A DNA stretch of 34,903 nt from an uncultured Muribaculaceae bacterium (GCA_947626355.1 CANQRV010000028.1:1-34903); one strand, 5' to 3'. Counted from the stretch's first letter, positions 7,796 through 17,385 are shown. The notes: a model not told the origin generated them from the sequence alone. Translations and numbers: made by a program.

Positions 7796-10066
7796 ATGGG
7801 AAAAACTTTACTGTTCATCGCACTGTCGGGACTGGTAGCCGCCGGCGCCACCGCGACAGTCAACCGCCATCATGAAGTGACACAGTCGTCACACCGTTCG
7901 GACATCGACCCGTCAGCACAGAAATTAATGCAGAAGACTGTCTTCACCCACCGCACGGCCGAGAAGACCGCGGGAGTGAAGAAGACACGCGCCGGCGAGA
8001 TGGCAGCAGCCACCGTGAATGTCGATTTCGATGCCGCGCGCTATGTTCCGGGCAGCGTGTTTGCATTCGATGACGCGGGCGAGAATTTCGCCTATGAGTC
8101 TTTCGAGAACGGCAGCTCCGTTCCTTTCGAGGTTCCGGCCGGGAAATACAATCTGGTCGTCTCCTTCTACGAATATGACGAGACAGGCAACCAGCTGGCC
8201 ACCCTCTATGTCACGCGCACGGGAGTGGATGTCGCCGAGGGGACGGTATTCGACATCGCCGCCTCCGAAGCCACGAAGAAATACACCTTCAAGGCCGTCA
8301 ACCACGAAGGCACCCCATTGGAGCTCGACACCTACCGCATCGTTGAAAACCCTGACAGCGAGTGGGGATTCGACACCGAATTAGTGAGCGAGGGCAATCT
8401 CCTCTCGCTCACTATCAACTCGGCGCTTTTCCGTGAGGGATTCGGCTGGACTGTGGGAGGCACCATGGCCGGGGGCGCCAAATACGAGGGGTATCCCGAC
8501 CCGCTCGAATGCCAGGTCTACTACACCAACGGCGAGCCCGGATGGTTCCCCTATCAGATCTACGGCCTACAGACAGGACCGGCCACCAACGAGATGGTAA
8601 TGCTTATCCCGGACGAAGAGAAGCCGGAGCTTACCGTCAACACCGCCGACGACTTCACCAAGACATACGCGGGAGAATTCCAGAAGACGGCATACGCCCT
8701 CAAGCAGCCTCATCAGGTGGAAGGCCTCACATTCCCGGGCTTCAACCTCACGCTCGACGGCCTCGACATGAACGTCGGCTCCTCGCCCCTATCTCCAAGC
8801 ACTGACCAGACGGAGGTAAAGGATATCCTGATCTCCGTGCCCGCCTCCACACCGCGCACACGCGGATGGAAAGTGACCGTGACTCCTAAAACAGGAGACC
8901 TCGTGGTGCAGTATGAAAGCGATACCACCTTCTTCCCCGACGGCGGCATGATGGTCGAGACCAACATGATGTACAACAACATCCTCGGTCTTCCCACCGA
9001 CATCAATGTGGATAAGCTTGCCTCCAACCAGGGAGTACTTTCCTCAGGCTTCCTGACACTTGACTTTCTGAAAGGCCTAAACGCCGAGATTCCCCATCAC
9101 CCCTATCTCCCCAATGCGGAAGAGTCTCCCTATTGCGTCTACGGCAGCACACAGCCCGTGGCCTGCACGCTCTTCTCCGGCCTTGACGGCACATATCTCG
9201 ACTACTACTACACCGACATCTACGGCGGCAACATCGGCTCCTACAGCGATGCCTGCGACTTCCAGATATATTACAATGACGAGGAGATCATCAACTCCAA
9301 TGAGAAAGAAGAGCTGCTCTGGAGATTCCAGGATCTCGTGAATCCCTGGTTCTGGGAAGAGCACGATCCAGGCAAATACAGGTTTGACATCCAGACCTTC
9401 CCCGGCGAGATCGACGGCATGGAGTCCAGGACGATCCTCTCCACAGGCTTCGACCAGACGAAAACCGACTGCGTGGCTCCCGGCGTGCAGATCCTCAGCT
9501 TCGTCAACAAAGAGCGCACCATCACCAACACCTTCGCGAAACCCGCCGACGGCACGCTGCGCCTCGTAGCCGGTGACTTTGTGCTCGACCCGGAAACATC
9601 CGACGGCGACGGCGCCTACGTCAACGCTCCCGATGTGGTGGTGCCCACCATCGAGTATTCGCCTTATGGCAAGAACGAATGGAAGGAACTCGTCTGCGTG
9701 GAAGACAACTTCGACCTTCCCCCGTGCTACGGCCACACACCCTACGCCCCCGCCTACACGGCCACCCTCATGCACATCACCGAGGAGGCCCTCATGGGAT
9801 GGTTTGACGTGAGGATCTCGATGACCGACGCTTCCGGCAACTTCATGACGCAGACCGTATCCCCCGCCTTCAAGATCGAGAGCCTCGCGGGCGTCGCCAG
9901 CCCCATGGCCGACCTCGATGTGAAGGTTTCAGGCAACAGCATAATCGCCCCGGCCGACGCCGAGGTCTACGACCTCCAGGGCCGACGCTGCGGCGCCACA
10001 GGACTTGACGCCGGCATGTATATCGTGCGTTGCGGCCAGCGCAGCGCCAAGGTAATTGTAAGATAG
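7796..10066 (+). CDS. Large secreted protein with T9SS-type C-terminus, central family unknown
   Basis: The N-terminus is a signal peptide (MGKTLLFIALSGLVAAGATATV). I do not recognise the roughly 650-residue central part. It starts with a beta-sandwich-like segment (VPFEVPAGKYNLVVSFYEYD, 110-130) and has several acidic, aromatic-rich stretches (LDYYYTDIYGGNIGSYSDACDF). A beta-rich region with FN3-like strands (TLRLVAGDFVLD ... PTIEYSPYG) follows before the end. The last 60 residues include VYDLQGRRCGATGLDAGMYIV and end SAKVIVR, a close fit to a T9SS type A sorting domain. It is therefore probably exported across the outer membrane. It stands alone between two hairpins (7555-7587 and 10088-10121). 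The function is unknown; a surface binding protein is possible. Confidence 0.7.
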   Translation: MGKTLLFIALSGLVAAGATATVNRHHEVTQSSHRSDIDPSAQKLMQKTVFTHRTAEKTAGVKKTRAGEMAAATVNVDFDAARYVPGSVFAFDDAGENFAYESFENGSSVPFEVPAGKYNLVVSFYEYDETGNQLATLYVTRTGVDVAEGTVFDIAASEATKKYTFKAVNHEGTPLELDTYRIVENPDSEWGFDTELVSEGNLLSLTINSALFREGFGWTVGGTMAGGAKYEGYPDPLECQVYYTNGEPGWFPYQIYGLQTGPATNEMVMLIPDEEKPELTVNTADDFTKTYAGEFQKTAYALKQPHQVEGLTFPGFNLTLDGLDMNVGSSPLSPSTDQTEVKDILISVPASTPRTRGWKVTVTPKTGDLVVQYESDTTFFPDGGMMVETNMMYNNILGLPTDINVDKLASNQGVLSSGFLTLDFLKGLNAEIPHHPYLPNAEESPYCVYGSTQPVACTLFSGLDGTYLDYYYTDIYGGNIGSYSDACDFQIYYNDEEIINSNEKEELLWRFQDLVNPWFWEEHDPGKYRFDIQTFPGEIDGMESRTILSTGFDQTKTDCVAPGVQILSFVNKERTITNTFAKPADGTLRLVAGDFVLDPETSDGDGAYVNAPDVVVPTIEYSPYGKNEWKELVCVEDNFDLPPCYGHTPYAPAYTATLMHITEEALMGWFDVRISMTDASGNFMTQTVSPAFKIESLAGVASPMADLDVKVSGNSIIAPADAEVYDLQGRRCGATGLDAGMYIVRCGQRSAKVIVR

Positions 10067-10087
10067 ATCTAATGGCATGAACGGCAA

Positions 10088-10121
10088 GCGGGCCCGGCCT
10101 CCAGAGGGAAGCCGGGCCCGC
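10088..10121. terminator. Bidirectional hairpin between convergent genes
   Basis: An 11-bp perfect stem, GCGGGCCCGGC (10088-10098) with its complement at 10111-10121 and a 12-base loop, lies between the plus-strand gene ending at 10066 and luxS ending at 10140 on the minus strand. No T-tract follows on either side, but the position suits both genes. Confidence 0.65.
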
Positions 10122-10139
10122 AGTCGTGTGTGCGTCCGC

Positions 10140-10622
10140 TCACTCCGGATAGTGGAGCGAGGCGGGGGTGATGTTCTCCAGGGTCTCGTGGAGGAAGCGG
10201 GCAGCCGCGCGGCGCGCGCCCTCCGGATCCATGAATGTGTAGTTGCCGCAGTCGCGCGGGGAGGCTCCGGGGATGTCGCCCTCGAAGCCGGCGATAAACG
10301 CCATGGTCTCCTTCATGAGGTCGACGATGTCGGCGCTCTCGAGCTCACCCTGCATCAGCAGGTAGTTGCCGGTGGCGCATCCCATGGGTCCCCAGTAGAC
10401 CACTTTCGGGCTCCACACGGGATGGTTGCGGAGGAAAGTGGCGGCGAGATGTTCCATGGCGTGAAGGGCCCTGGGGTCGAGCGCCGCCTCGCGGTTGGGG
10501 CGCGTCAGCCTGACGTCGAAAGTCGTGACCACATCGCCCGAGGGGGTGACGTCGCGTCGCGACACGTAGATGCCTGGCTCGAGACGCGTGTGGTCGATGG
10601 TGAAGCTTGCTATCTTCTTCAT
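10140..10622 (-). CDS. luxS: S-ribosylhomocysteine lyase LuxS
   Basis: LuxS cleaves S-ribosylhomocysteine to homocysteine and the precursor of autoinducer-2, in the activated-methyl cycle. The 160-residue length is normal. The metal site is visible: H54 and H58 in HAMEHLA, with the general base E57, and C125 in PRDCGNY. The catalytic Cys is C82 in GPMGCATGNY. The family usually reads GC(R/Q)TG(F/Y)Y at that point, so A83 and N86 are unusual neighbours of the catalytic Cys. The gene starts 12 bases after the S9 peptidase stop and is probably in the same operon. The sequence shows nothing to separate a signalling role from simple metabolic detoxification. Confidence 0.95.
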   Translation of the reverse strand: MKKIASFTIDHTRLEPGIYVSRRDVTPSGDVVTTFDVRLTRPNREAALDPRALHAMEHLAATFLRNHPVWSPKVVYWGPMGCATGNYLLMQGELESADIVDLMKETMAFIAGFEGDIPGASPRDCGNYTFMDPEGARRAAARFLHETLENITPASLHYPE

Positions 10623-10633
10623 GTCAGTGTGGA

Positions 10634-13153
10634 TTATTTACCGTAGAGACTGTCCCACCAGCGCGGGTCATCCTGGAGATACTTGGCAAACCAGGCCATG
10701 ATGGTGTTCTGCCATACGAGGCGCTTCTCGTAGTCGGTCACCACATGGTTGCTGTCTTCCACGGTGATGAACTCCACGGTGCGGCCGAGGATCTTCAGCG
10801 CGTTGAAGAGCTGGATGCTCTCGCCGATGGGCACATTGGTGTCGACGGTGCCGTGGAGCAGCAGCAGCGGAGTGTGGATCTTGTCGGCGTTGAAGAGGGA
10901 GCCGTGCTTGGTGAAGAGCTCGGGATCTGTCCAGGGATACGACTGGGCGGCGGCCACGGAGTTGTAGCTGTAGCCCCAGTAGCCTTCGCCCCAGTAGGAG
11001 GTGAGGTTGGAGATTCCGGCGTGGCTCACGGCGGCGGCGAAGATATCGGTCTTGGTCTGGAGCAGCTGGGTCATGAAGCCGCCGTAGCTGGCGCCGAGGC
11101 AGCCGATCTTCCTGGAGTCGACATAGGGATGCTCCTTGCAGAACTGCTTCACTCCCTCGATGATGTCATCGGCCGTACGGTCGCCCCAGGCGTTGACGTG
11201 GCGTGCCGAGAATTCCTGGCCGTAGCCCGTCGTCCCGCTCGGGTTGAGCACATAGGCCACGTAGCCGCGGGAAGCGAACACCTGCGGGGAATAGGGATGG
11301 CCGAGCGACTCCTGGGATGGGCTCGTGCCGCCGTAGTAGTAGACGATGAGGGGATACTTGCGCGATGGATCGAAATCCGGAGGAAGCACCACGCGCCCCT
11401 CGATCTCCGTGCCGTCGGAAGCGGTGAAGTTCCAGACATCGGCCTTGCCGAACTCGATATTGTCGTAGCGCTCGGAGAGGGGGCTGTCGAGCAGCGTGCT
11501 CTTGCCGGTGTTGAGGTCGAGCAGCCATGCCTGCCCGTTGATGTAGTAGTTCTGGCCGGTATAGGAGAGCCAGCGTGTCTCATGGTCGCCGATCGAGAAG
11601 TTGTTGTCGTAGGAGACCTCGAGAGGGAGCTTCTCTATCTTGCCGTCGTCCGGATTGAGTCGGTAGAGGGAAACCATGAATCCGTCCTCGGCCTGGAAGT
11701 AGATGCGGTTGCCGGCTTCGTTCCAGTCGGGAGATCCGGTGATGGCCGGATTGAAGTCGAGGGTAAGGGGAGTTGCCTTGCGTGTGGCGATATCGAAGAG
11801 GTATCCCTGGGTGTCGAAGTCATTGGCGATGGGATGGGGGCCGGCATTCTTTCCGAGGTTGTTCATGAAGCCGGGGCCGCCCGTGATGAAGAGGCGGCGT
11901 CCGTCGGGTGAATATATTGCGCCGCTGATCGAGGGTTCGTTGGCCACGAGGGTGTCGGTGGCGAGCGTCTGCACGTCGACCTCCACAAGGTCGGAGTAAT
12001 AGAAGGGATACTTCGAGGGTGTCTCGCGTGTGGCCAGATAGAGCACCTTCCTGCTGTCGGGCGAGATGTCGCATATCATCGTGCTGGGACCGCCGTATGT
12101 CACCGGCGTCGAGAGGCGTGTGGCGGGGTCGAACTTCATGATGTAGAACTTGTCGCGGTTGCCGGGGATGCGGTCGTCGGGATCGGAGACGCGCCGCATG
12201 ATTCCCTCGTCTTTCTTCCCGTCGGCCTTCTTGTAGTAGAGCATGTAGCTCTCGTCGGGGCTCCACATAATCGCCTCGTCGGGCAGCCCGCGGGCCACGA
12301 GGCGTGTCTTCAGCGAGGGCACGTCTACGACGTAGAGGTCGTATTCCGTGTTCATTTTCTCCATATAGCAGTAGCTCGCGCCGCGCGGCGTCCACACCGC
12401 GTCTTCGCGGAGGTTGGCCTGGATCACACGCCCTGTGCGTGTCTCGCGGAGCTCGCACCAGGAGCGGGATTCAGTGGGTGTGAAGCGCTCGCTGTAGCTG
12501 ATGATGATGTAGTTGCCGTCGGGTGAGAGGGATGTGCTGCTCACGCGGCGCCCGAGCATGATGTCCTCGACCTCGAAGCGCCGTTTCTGCTCAGGGCCCA
12601 TGGCGACCTCCACATTGTCGAAGCCCTCGTCGGGGATGAACTCGAGGGTGAACTCAGGCGCTCCCTTGTCGTCGGGCATGGCGAGGAGGTTGACCTGTAC
12701 CGCATAGTCGGTCTGCGGATTCATTTCGAGCGGGGCCTCGGAAGGAGCGGCCACCGAGTCGGCGGTGGTCTTGGAGATTACGGTGTTTCCGTTTACGTCG
12801 ACCTGGGCGCGGGAGGTAGCGCTTATCCTGAGGGTTCCCTTGGCGAAGCGCCCGGGGCGCAGGTGGGTCACGAAGGTGCGGAGGGTGGCCTCCTTGGGAG
12901 CGGCGAAGACGAAGCGTCCGCTGTCGGCCCTCTCCGTAGTCCAGTTCTGGGTCTCGTAGTCGTGGAAGAAGGTTTTCGCGCCAAGCAGCTGTGTGGCGTC
13001 GAAGGGATTCATGCCGGCCGATACCGAATCGACATTCGCGGGCAGCGGGATCCTTGTCTCCGGAGCCGCGCGAAACCTGTCGATCTGTCGCGGTGTGGCC
13101 ACGGCTCCGGCTGCCACGAGGGCGGTGCCGAGGATTGCGATGGCTGATTTCAT
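10634..13153 (-). CDS. S9 family serine peptidase (prolyl oligopeptidase / acylaminoacyl peptidase type), exported
   Basis: An N-terminal signal (MKSAIAILGTALVAAGAVA) is followed by a long beta-propeller region with repeated SPDGNYI, SPDESYML, SPDSRKVL and SPDGRRLF motifs (roughly residues 190-560). A C-terminal alpha/beta-hydrolase domain follows. The catalytic triad is visible: Ser near 689 in GASYGGF, Asp near 771 in HGTVDTNVP and His near 803 in DSNHVV. The length of 839 is slightly longer than most, because of an N-terminal domain before the propeller. The likely role is periplasmic cleavage of short peptides, perhaps supplying amino acids. It heads the transcript that also carries luxS. 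The promoter lies at 13245-13252, leaving a leader of about 85 bases with a hairpin at 13206-13235. Confidence 0.9.
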   Translation of the reverse strand: MKSAIAILGTALVAAGAVATPRQIDRFRAAPETRIPLPANVDSVSAGMNPFDATQLLGAKTFFHDYETQNWTTERADSGRFVFAAPKEATLRTFVTHLRPGRFAKGTLRISATSRAQVDVNGNTVISKTTADSVAAPSEAPLEMNPQTDYAVQVNLLAMPDDKGAPEFTLEFIPDEGFDNVEVAMGPEQKRRFEVEDIMLGRRVSSTSLSPDGNYIIISYSERFTPTESRSWCELRETRTGRVIQANLREDAVWTPRGASYCYMEKMNTEYDLYVVDVPSLKTRLVARGLPDEAIMWSPDESYMLYYKKADGKKDEGIMRRVSDPDDRIPGNRDKFYIMKFDPATRLSTPVTYGGPSTMICDISPDSRKVLYLATRETPSKYPFYYSDLVEVDVQTLATDTLVANEPSISGAIYSPDGRRLFITGGPGFMNNLGKNAGPHPIANDFDTQGYLFDIATRKATPLTLDFNPAITGSPDWNEAGNRIYFQAEDGFMVSLYRLNPDDGKIEKLPLEVSYDNNFSIGDHETRWLSYTGQNYYINGQAWLLDLNTGKSTLLDSPLSERYDNIEFGKADVWNFTASDGTEIEGRVVLPPDFDPSRKYPLIVYYYGGTSPSQESLGHPYSPQVFASRGYVAYVLNPSGTTGYGQEFSARHVNAWGDRTADDIIEGVKQFCKEHPYVDSRKIGCLGASYGGFMTQLLQTKTDIFAAAVSHAGISNLTSYWGEGYWGYSYNSVAAAQSYPWTDPELFTKHGSLFNADKIHTPLLLLHGTVDTNVPIGESIQLFNALKILGRTVEFITVEDSNHVVTDYEKRLVWQNTIMAWFAKYLQDDPRWWDSLYGK

Positions 13154-13205
13154 GATGTTTACGTTTATATTTGTTTAGTTAATATTCGATGCAGTGAAGT
13201 CGGGC

Positions 13206-13235
13206 ATGGCGGCAGGAGTGGAGTCATCCCGCCAT
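13206..13235 (-). other. 5' leader hairpin of the S9 peptidase-luxS transcript
   Basis: ATGGCGG (13206-13212) pairs with CCGCCAT (13229-13235). Adding flanking GGG/CCC the stem reaches about ten pairs with a small bulge. It begins within a few bases of the predicted transcription start (about 13240), so the mRNA would carry a 5'-terminal stem-loop. An mRNA-stabilising or regulatory role is inference. Confidence 0.4.
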
Positions 13236-13244
13236 ATCCCTCCA

Positions 13245-13252
13245 CAAAGGTA
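13245..13252 (-). promoter_or_regulatory. -7 element for the S9 peptidase-luxS operon
   Basis: CAAAGGTA on the plus strand is TACCTTTG on the minus strand, an exact TAnnTTTG. It lies between the stop of the upstream 1338-residue gene (13288) and the S9 start (13153), so the operon need not depend on read-through. No clear -33 TTTG is present. Confidence 0.55.
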
Positions 13253-13287
13253 CATAAAAACTGAGATATGCCATAAAGTGGAGCCAC

Positions 13288-16200
13288 TTATCTCACGAGC
13301 ACCTTCATGGATCCGTCGTCGGCTACAACGATATAGAGGCCCTGTGCAAGCGGCAGTCTCCGGCCATCGCCGGGAACGCCGCTCCACACCGTCATCCCCT
13401 CGGGAGTCACCACGGAGACACGGCTGCTTCCGCTGATCTCCATCCAGCCCCGGCCGGATGTCACTCTGCCGTCGGTTGTCGTCTCCTCCACGCCGTCGTA
13501 GTCGGCGCGGCGCTCATAGCTCGAGGGACCGAAACCATAGTTGTATTCCGGCACTATACGCCATTGATGGGAAACTCCCGCGATGCCTGCGGCGGTGTAT
13601 CGACAGTCGCCGGCGGCAGTGGTTCCGGTCTCGGCGCCGTCGCAGAAGATATGGTAGCCCCGCAGCTCCAGACCGTCGAGCAGGCCGTCAGACTGAAGCC
13701 GGATATCGTCGAGCATCAGGAGATACGCTCCCGGGGAGTGGCGGAAGGCCACCCGGCGGCAGCCGTCGGGAAGGGGCACGGCGTGCTCCTCCCAGTCGCC
13801 GTCGGCAGTGAAAGTCTCGAGAAGGGTCATCGAGGATGTGGAGACGGGGCCGGCCGACCACCATACCTCCACCGTCTCCGGGCCATATTGCGTGTAGGGA
13901 GCCTTCACATTGAAAGTCATATCCCGGGCTTCAGTGGCGAGCAGCGGGGAGATGAGCCAGTTGTCGCTCTCGCCGCCGTTGGAGGCAAAGGAGGCGAAAC
14001 ACTGCTCGCCGGCGTGTGGCCGCAGCTCCGGCATGGCGTCCATATCGATTCCGGCAAGGGCAGGGGAAAGCACCATGAACGCCTTAGGCCCTGTGGCGTT
14101 GGGATAGCACAGCGGAGCTCCCCCGCTGTCGGTGAGGCGGAATGTAGGAAAGCCGTCGCCGTCATGGGTAAGCCAGCCCCCCATGAAGTCATCGTCAAGT
14201 TCAGAATCTGTGCGTCCGGTGGAAAAGGGATTGTAGAGCTCAACGCCGGCGATGGCATCGGCCACGTATTTCATGCCGCTGTCGACTCCGTCCCAGCTGA
14301 GACGTGTGTCGCTGTCGTCGGTGACTGCCTCGAAATCATAGACTGTCGGGAAATAAGGACATCTCACCGTCACCTCTTTAGTCTGCGGCTGGAGTGTGCC
14401 GTCGAGCTCGATGCGGTAGGTGCGGTCGATGTCGCCGTAGCCTGTGGCATCCTCCATCTGCAGCGCGGTCTTTTCACCCGGCTCAAGCGGTCGGACCACA
14501 CATTCCGTCACAACCCTTTCCATGCCTTCATCGTCGGTGGCTGTTATCTTTACATTGAATTCTCCTGATGCGGCGTCGCCGAGATTCGCCACCACAGGCC
14601 GGAGTCTCACGGGCAGCCCGGCGTTTACCCATCCGTTGCCCTCCCAGGCTTCCAGAAAGAGGCGGGGAGCGGTCTGGCGATTCTCCAGCCGGATGTTGTC
14701 GACGGCTGTCCATGCGCTGCCGCCACCCACCGCCTCCAGCATCAGCGAGACCACGCGGCCGTCGAAGGGCGACATATCGAAAGCCATTCCCATCCAGGAG
14801 CCGTCGCCTTCGCAGGAGAGGGCGCCGAGGAGCGTGGCCTCGCCGGCAGCGACTGCATACACGTTGAGGGTATTGGTATTACCGGGCATCCCGAGCAGGT
14901 CGAACGAGAGACGCGGGGTGTCGCCCTCCACCGATATCTTTGCCGACATGACGGAGGCACGGCTTCCGGCGACATCGGTGGTGAAGAGCATCAGACCCCC
15001 GTCGGCGTCCGACGCTCCGTATCCGGCCACAGAGGGAGCGGGCTCCCAGGAGCAATGGCCTGAGGCGTCGGTGCCCCAGCAGTTGTCAAACGCCGAGCCG
15101 GCGGCCGACTCGGCAAACGGCATGGCGTATGCCGCGCCGAATGCCGTCAGACCGCTGGCCGCTCCCTCCGCGCTCTCTCCTGCCTCGCTGCAGGCCTTAA
15201 CCACAAAAGCCTTCACGGCCATACCGTCGGGATCACACAGCCTCACGGTGGCCGATGTCCCGGCCACACCGGAGAGGAGAGTGGCTCCTGCGGCGTCATA
15301 GATATTGTAGCGCAATGTCGACGCGTCAACCGGATTGCCGTCGGCATCCGTCGCGGGAGCGCTCCATTCCAGAATGGCCTCGCCGGGCGTGGAGCTTTCA
15401 ATCGCCGTGAGACCTGTCGGTGGCGTCGGTATCCCTGGCGCCGGAGGCGTCTCTCCGGCCTCTCCGACTTCCACGTTGTCGAGATAAAGGCGATAGGCCC
15501 CGGCCGGACTCACACCGTGGAATCCGATGCAGTATATGCCGTCGGCATCGACTGTGAAGCCGGCTGATTTCCTCACACTCTCTTCTCCGGTGATATCAGT
15601 CGCGGGCATCACCTCTCCGAGGCGGCTGCCGGCATCGGGAGCGGAGAAGAGGCCCACTTCCATCCGCTCGGTATAATATTCGGAGGCCGCCACATCGAAG
15701 GCCACCCTCCATTCCCCCTTGCCGAGCAGCAGGGGAGGGGTGAATAGATAGTCGTCGGCATCCTCTGTGGGTGAATATTCCATCATGGCCCTTGAGCCGC
15801 TGTCGCCTCGATGAAGAGTCCATGTGCGGCCGTCGGCGTTACGGTCTTCCACGGTAAGCCAGCCGAAGGATTCCTCTGTCTCGAAATCCTCTCTCCAGGG
15901 AGCGGAGGTATGGCCGGCCACGAGCTCATCAGTCAGCGTGGCATCGCCGCAGGCGTCGTGGAGCCTCGGCGTCACCGCATAGCTTATCTTCATGAGGGCG
16001 CCTTCCGGCAGGTCGATGGTGGCCGTGGTGTCGTGAAGCCCGCTATACTCCATCGAGCCGTCGGGATAACTGATTATATCGTAGGTCACCCCGGAAGGGT
16101 CAAACCATTCTCCGTGACTTCCCGTGACTGAAGGTGCCCACGTGAGTGTGGCTTTTCCCGCGCTGCGGACGATTTCAAGCCCTTTCACCGATTCTGGTGT

Positions 16201-17304
16201 GTCATATCCCACCCAGTGGAAGATTCGCGATTCAGGACCTTCTCCGGCGTCGTTGCCACACACCGCGGCAAACTCATGCATGCCGGAGGCCGCCACCGCC
16301 ACGGAGCATTCCGCCCGCTCTCCCGGCGCTCCCTCGCCTGAGGCTGCCGGCGTGCCGTCGACCGTCACTGCCCAGTGCATGCGTCCGGAGGCCGGCGTGC
16401 CGTCGAAAAGGGTGAAGGGAAGCGTGAACGACAGTGTGCCCCGGAGCTCCGGGCCGTCGAAGGCGAGGGTAAGTCCTCCGGGCGCGGCGGGTGCGGCGTT
16501 GTCGGCCGCCGGGCCTTCGACATAGGCGCCCACGCATTGCTCGCCGTGAGGCATCTCCGCAGCTGTCTCGGCGCTGCCGTCGGCGGGGTCTACGCGCAGC
16601 AGGCGCGTGGCCTCGGGCTCGGCCTGGAAATAGTAGATGCAGCCGGAGGCCGTGTCGACGGCGGCTGCAGTGGAATAGACCGACGGCGCGCCGGTGGCTC
16701 CTATCACTGTCGTGGCCCCGTCGCTCCTGTCTACCCGCAGCAGCGTGCCGTCGGGATCGAAGGCATAGAGTGTGCCGTCGGGATGAAAGCAGAGGGCGAG
16801 GAAGCGGGTGGGCAGGGAGGCGCGGATAGTGGTGCGGCGTCCGGTGTCGATATCGATTGTGCCGAAGTCATAGCCCGAGGCGGCGTTGAGGAAGCAGCCA
16901 TACATCACGCCGTCCGTCTCGTCGTAGGCGAGGCATTCGGCCACACCGTCGGCTGTGCCGTCGATCGTGCTGAGGACCTTGCCGTCGGCAAGGTCCAGGA
17001 TTGTATGTGTGACGGTGCCGACATCTGCGAAACCGGAATGTGTCGTGGCGAAATAGCGGTCGCCGGCTCTGGCGGCTCCGCCGTTTGCCTCGAGGACGGC
17101 ATTCAGCCACACAGGCGCGGGCTCGGGGTCAGGGCTCGTGGGGTCGATGGAGTATATGCCGTAGGGGAAATCGTCGGTGGTCCAGTCGCTGCTGTATATG
17201 ACGCAGAAACGGAGGTCGACGGGTGCGGCGCCAAGGGCCGCGACGGCACAGTATATGGCGGCTAGGGATGTGAGGAGGGCTGTCTTCAGCCTTGGAGTTT
17301 GCAT
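13288..17304 (-). CDS. Very large secreted propeller / FN3 / choice-of-anchor-J protein with T9SS-type C-terminus
   Basis: A signal peptide (KTALLTSLAAIYCAVAALGAA) precedes a propeller-like region at about residues 30-265 with repeated DLADGKVL, DGTLYAFDPDGTLLRVD and RLLRVDPADGS units. Fibronectin III-like segments follow (PAAPGGLTLAF..., ESVKGLEIVRSAGKATLTW, PPTGLTAIESSTPGEAILEW). At least three jelly-roll modules of the choice-of-anchor-J type can be seen: one starting APWREDFETEESFGW, one near MPFAESAAGSAFDNCW, and one containing SDNWLISPLLATE and LLMLDDIRLQ. The last 50 residues (VSVVTPEGMTVWSG ... LYIVVADDGSMKVLVR) look like a T9SS sorting domain. It is the largest gene here and shares its domain plan with the protein at 3059-5260. 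A surface or released adhesin-like role is inferred. I saw no clear promoter in front of it. Confidence 0.75.
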   Translation of the reverse strand: MQTPRLKTALLTSLAAIYCAVAALGAAPVDLRFCVIYSSDWTTDDFPYGIYSIDPTSPDPEPAPVWLNAVLEANGGAARAGDRYFATTHSGFADVGTVTHTILDLADGKVLSTIDGTADGVAECLAYDETDGVMYGCFLNAASGYDFGTIDIDTGRRTTIRASLPTRFLALCFHPDGTLYAFDPDGTLLRVDRSDGATTVIGATGAPSVYSTAAAVDTASGCIYYFQAEPEATRLLRVDPADGSAETAAEMPHGEQCVGAYVEGPAADNAAPAAPGGLTLAFDGPELRGTLSFTLPFTLFDGTPASGRMHWAVTVDGTPAASGEGAPGERAECSVAVAASGMHEFAAVCGNDAGEGPESRIFHWVGYDTPESVKGLEIVRSAGKATLTWAPSVTGSHGEWFDPSGVTYDIISYPDGSMEYSGLHDTTATIDLPEGALMKISYAVTPRLHDACGDATLTDELVAGHTSAPWREDFETEESFGWLTVEDRNADGRTWTLHRGDSGSRAMMEYSPTEDADDYLFTPPLLLGKGEWRVAFDVAASEYYTERMEVGLFSAPDAGSRLGEVMPATDITGEESVRKSAGFTVDADGIYCIGFHGVSPAGAYRLYLDNVEVGEAGETPPAPGIPTPPTGLTAIESSTPGEAILEWSAPATDADGNPVDASTLRYNIYDAAGATLLSGVAGTSATVRLCDPDGMAVKAFVVKACSEAGESAEGAASGLTAFGAAYAMPFAESAAGSAFDNCWGTDASGHCSWEPAPSVAGYGASDADGGLMLFTTDVAGSRASVMSAKISVEGDTPRLSFDLLGMPGNTNTLNVYAVAAGEATLLGALSCEGDGSWMGMAFDMSPFDGRVVSLMLEAVGGGSAWTAVDNIRLENRQTAPRLFLEAWEGNGWVNAGLPVRLRPVVANLGDAASGEFNVKITATDDEGMERVVTECVVRPLEPGEKTALQMEDATGYGDIDRTYRIELDGTLQPQTKEVTVRCPYFPTVYDFEAVTDDSDTRLSWDGVDSGMKYVADAIAGVELYNPFSTGRTDSELDDDFMGGWLTHDGDGFPTFRLTDSGGAPLCYPNATGPKAFMVLSPALAGIDMDAMPELRPHAGEQCFASFASNGGESDNWLISPLLATEARDMTFNVKAPYTQYGPETVEVWWSAGPVSTSSMTLLETFTADGDWEEHAVPLPDGCRRVAFRHSPGAYLLMLDDIRLQSDGLLDGLELRGYHIFCDGAETGTTAAGDCRYTAAGIAGVSHQWRIVPEYNYGFGPSSYERRADYDGVEETTTDGRVTSGRGWMEISGSSRVSVVTPEGMTVWSGVPGDGRRLPLAQGLYIVVADDGSMKVLVR

Positions 17305-17385
17305 GGCTTGGCGGGTATAGTGGTAATCGACTGCAATTTAGTGATAAAATCCGACACGGCCAACTCATGAGCCATAAAAAGCGCG

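Noticed and set aside
10607..11911. 434-codon frame antisense to the S9 peptidase
   Set aside because: It covers a well-identified peptidase domain on the other strand and has no recognisable feature of its own.
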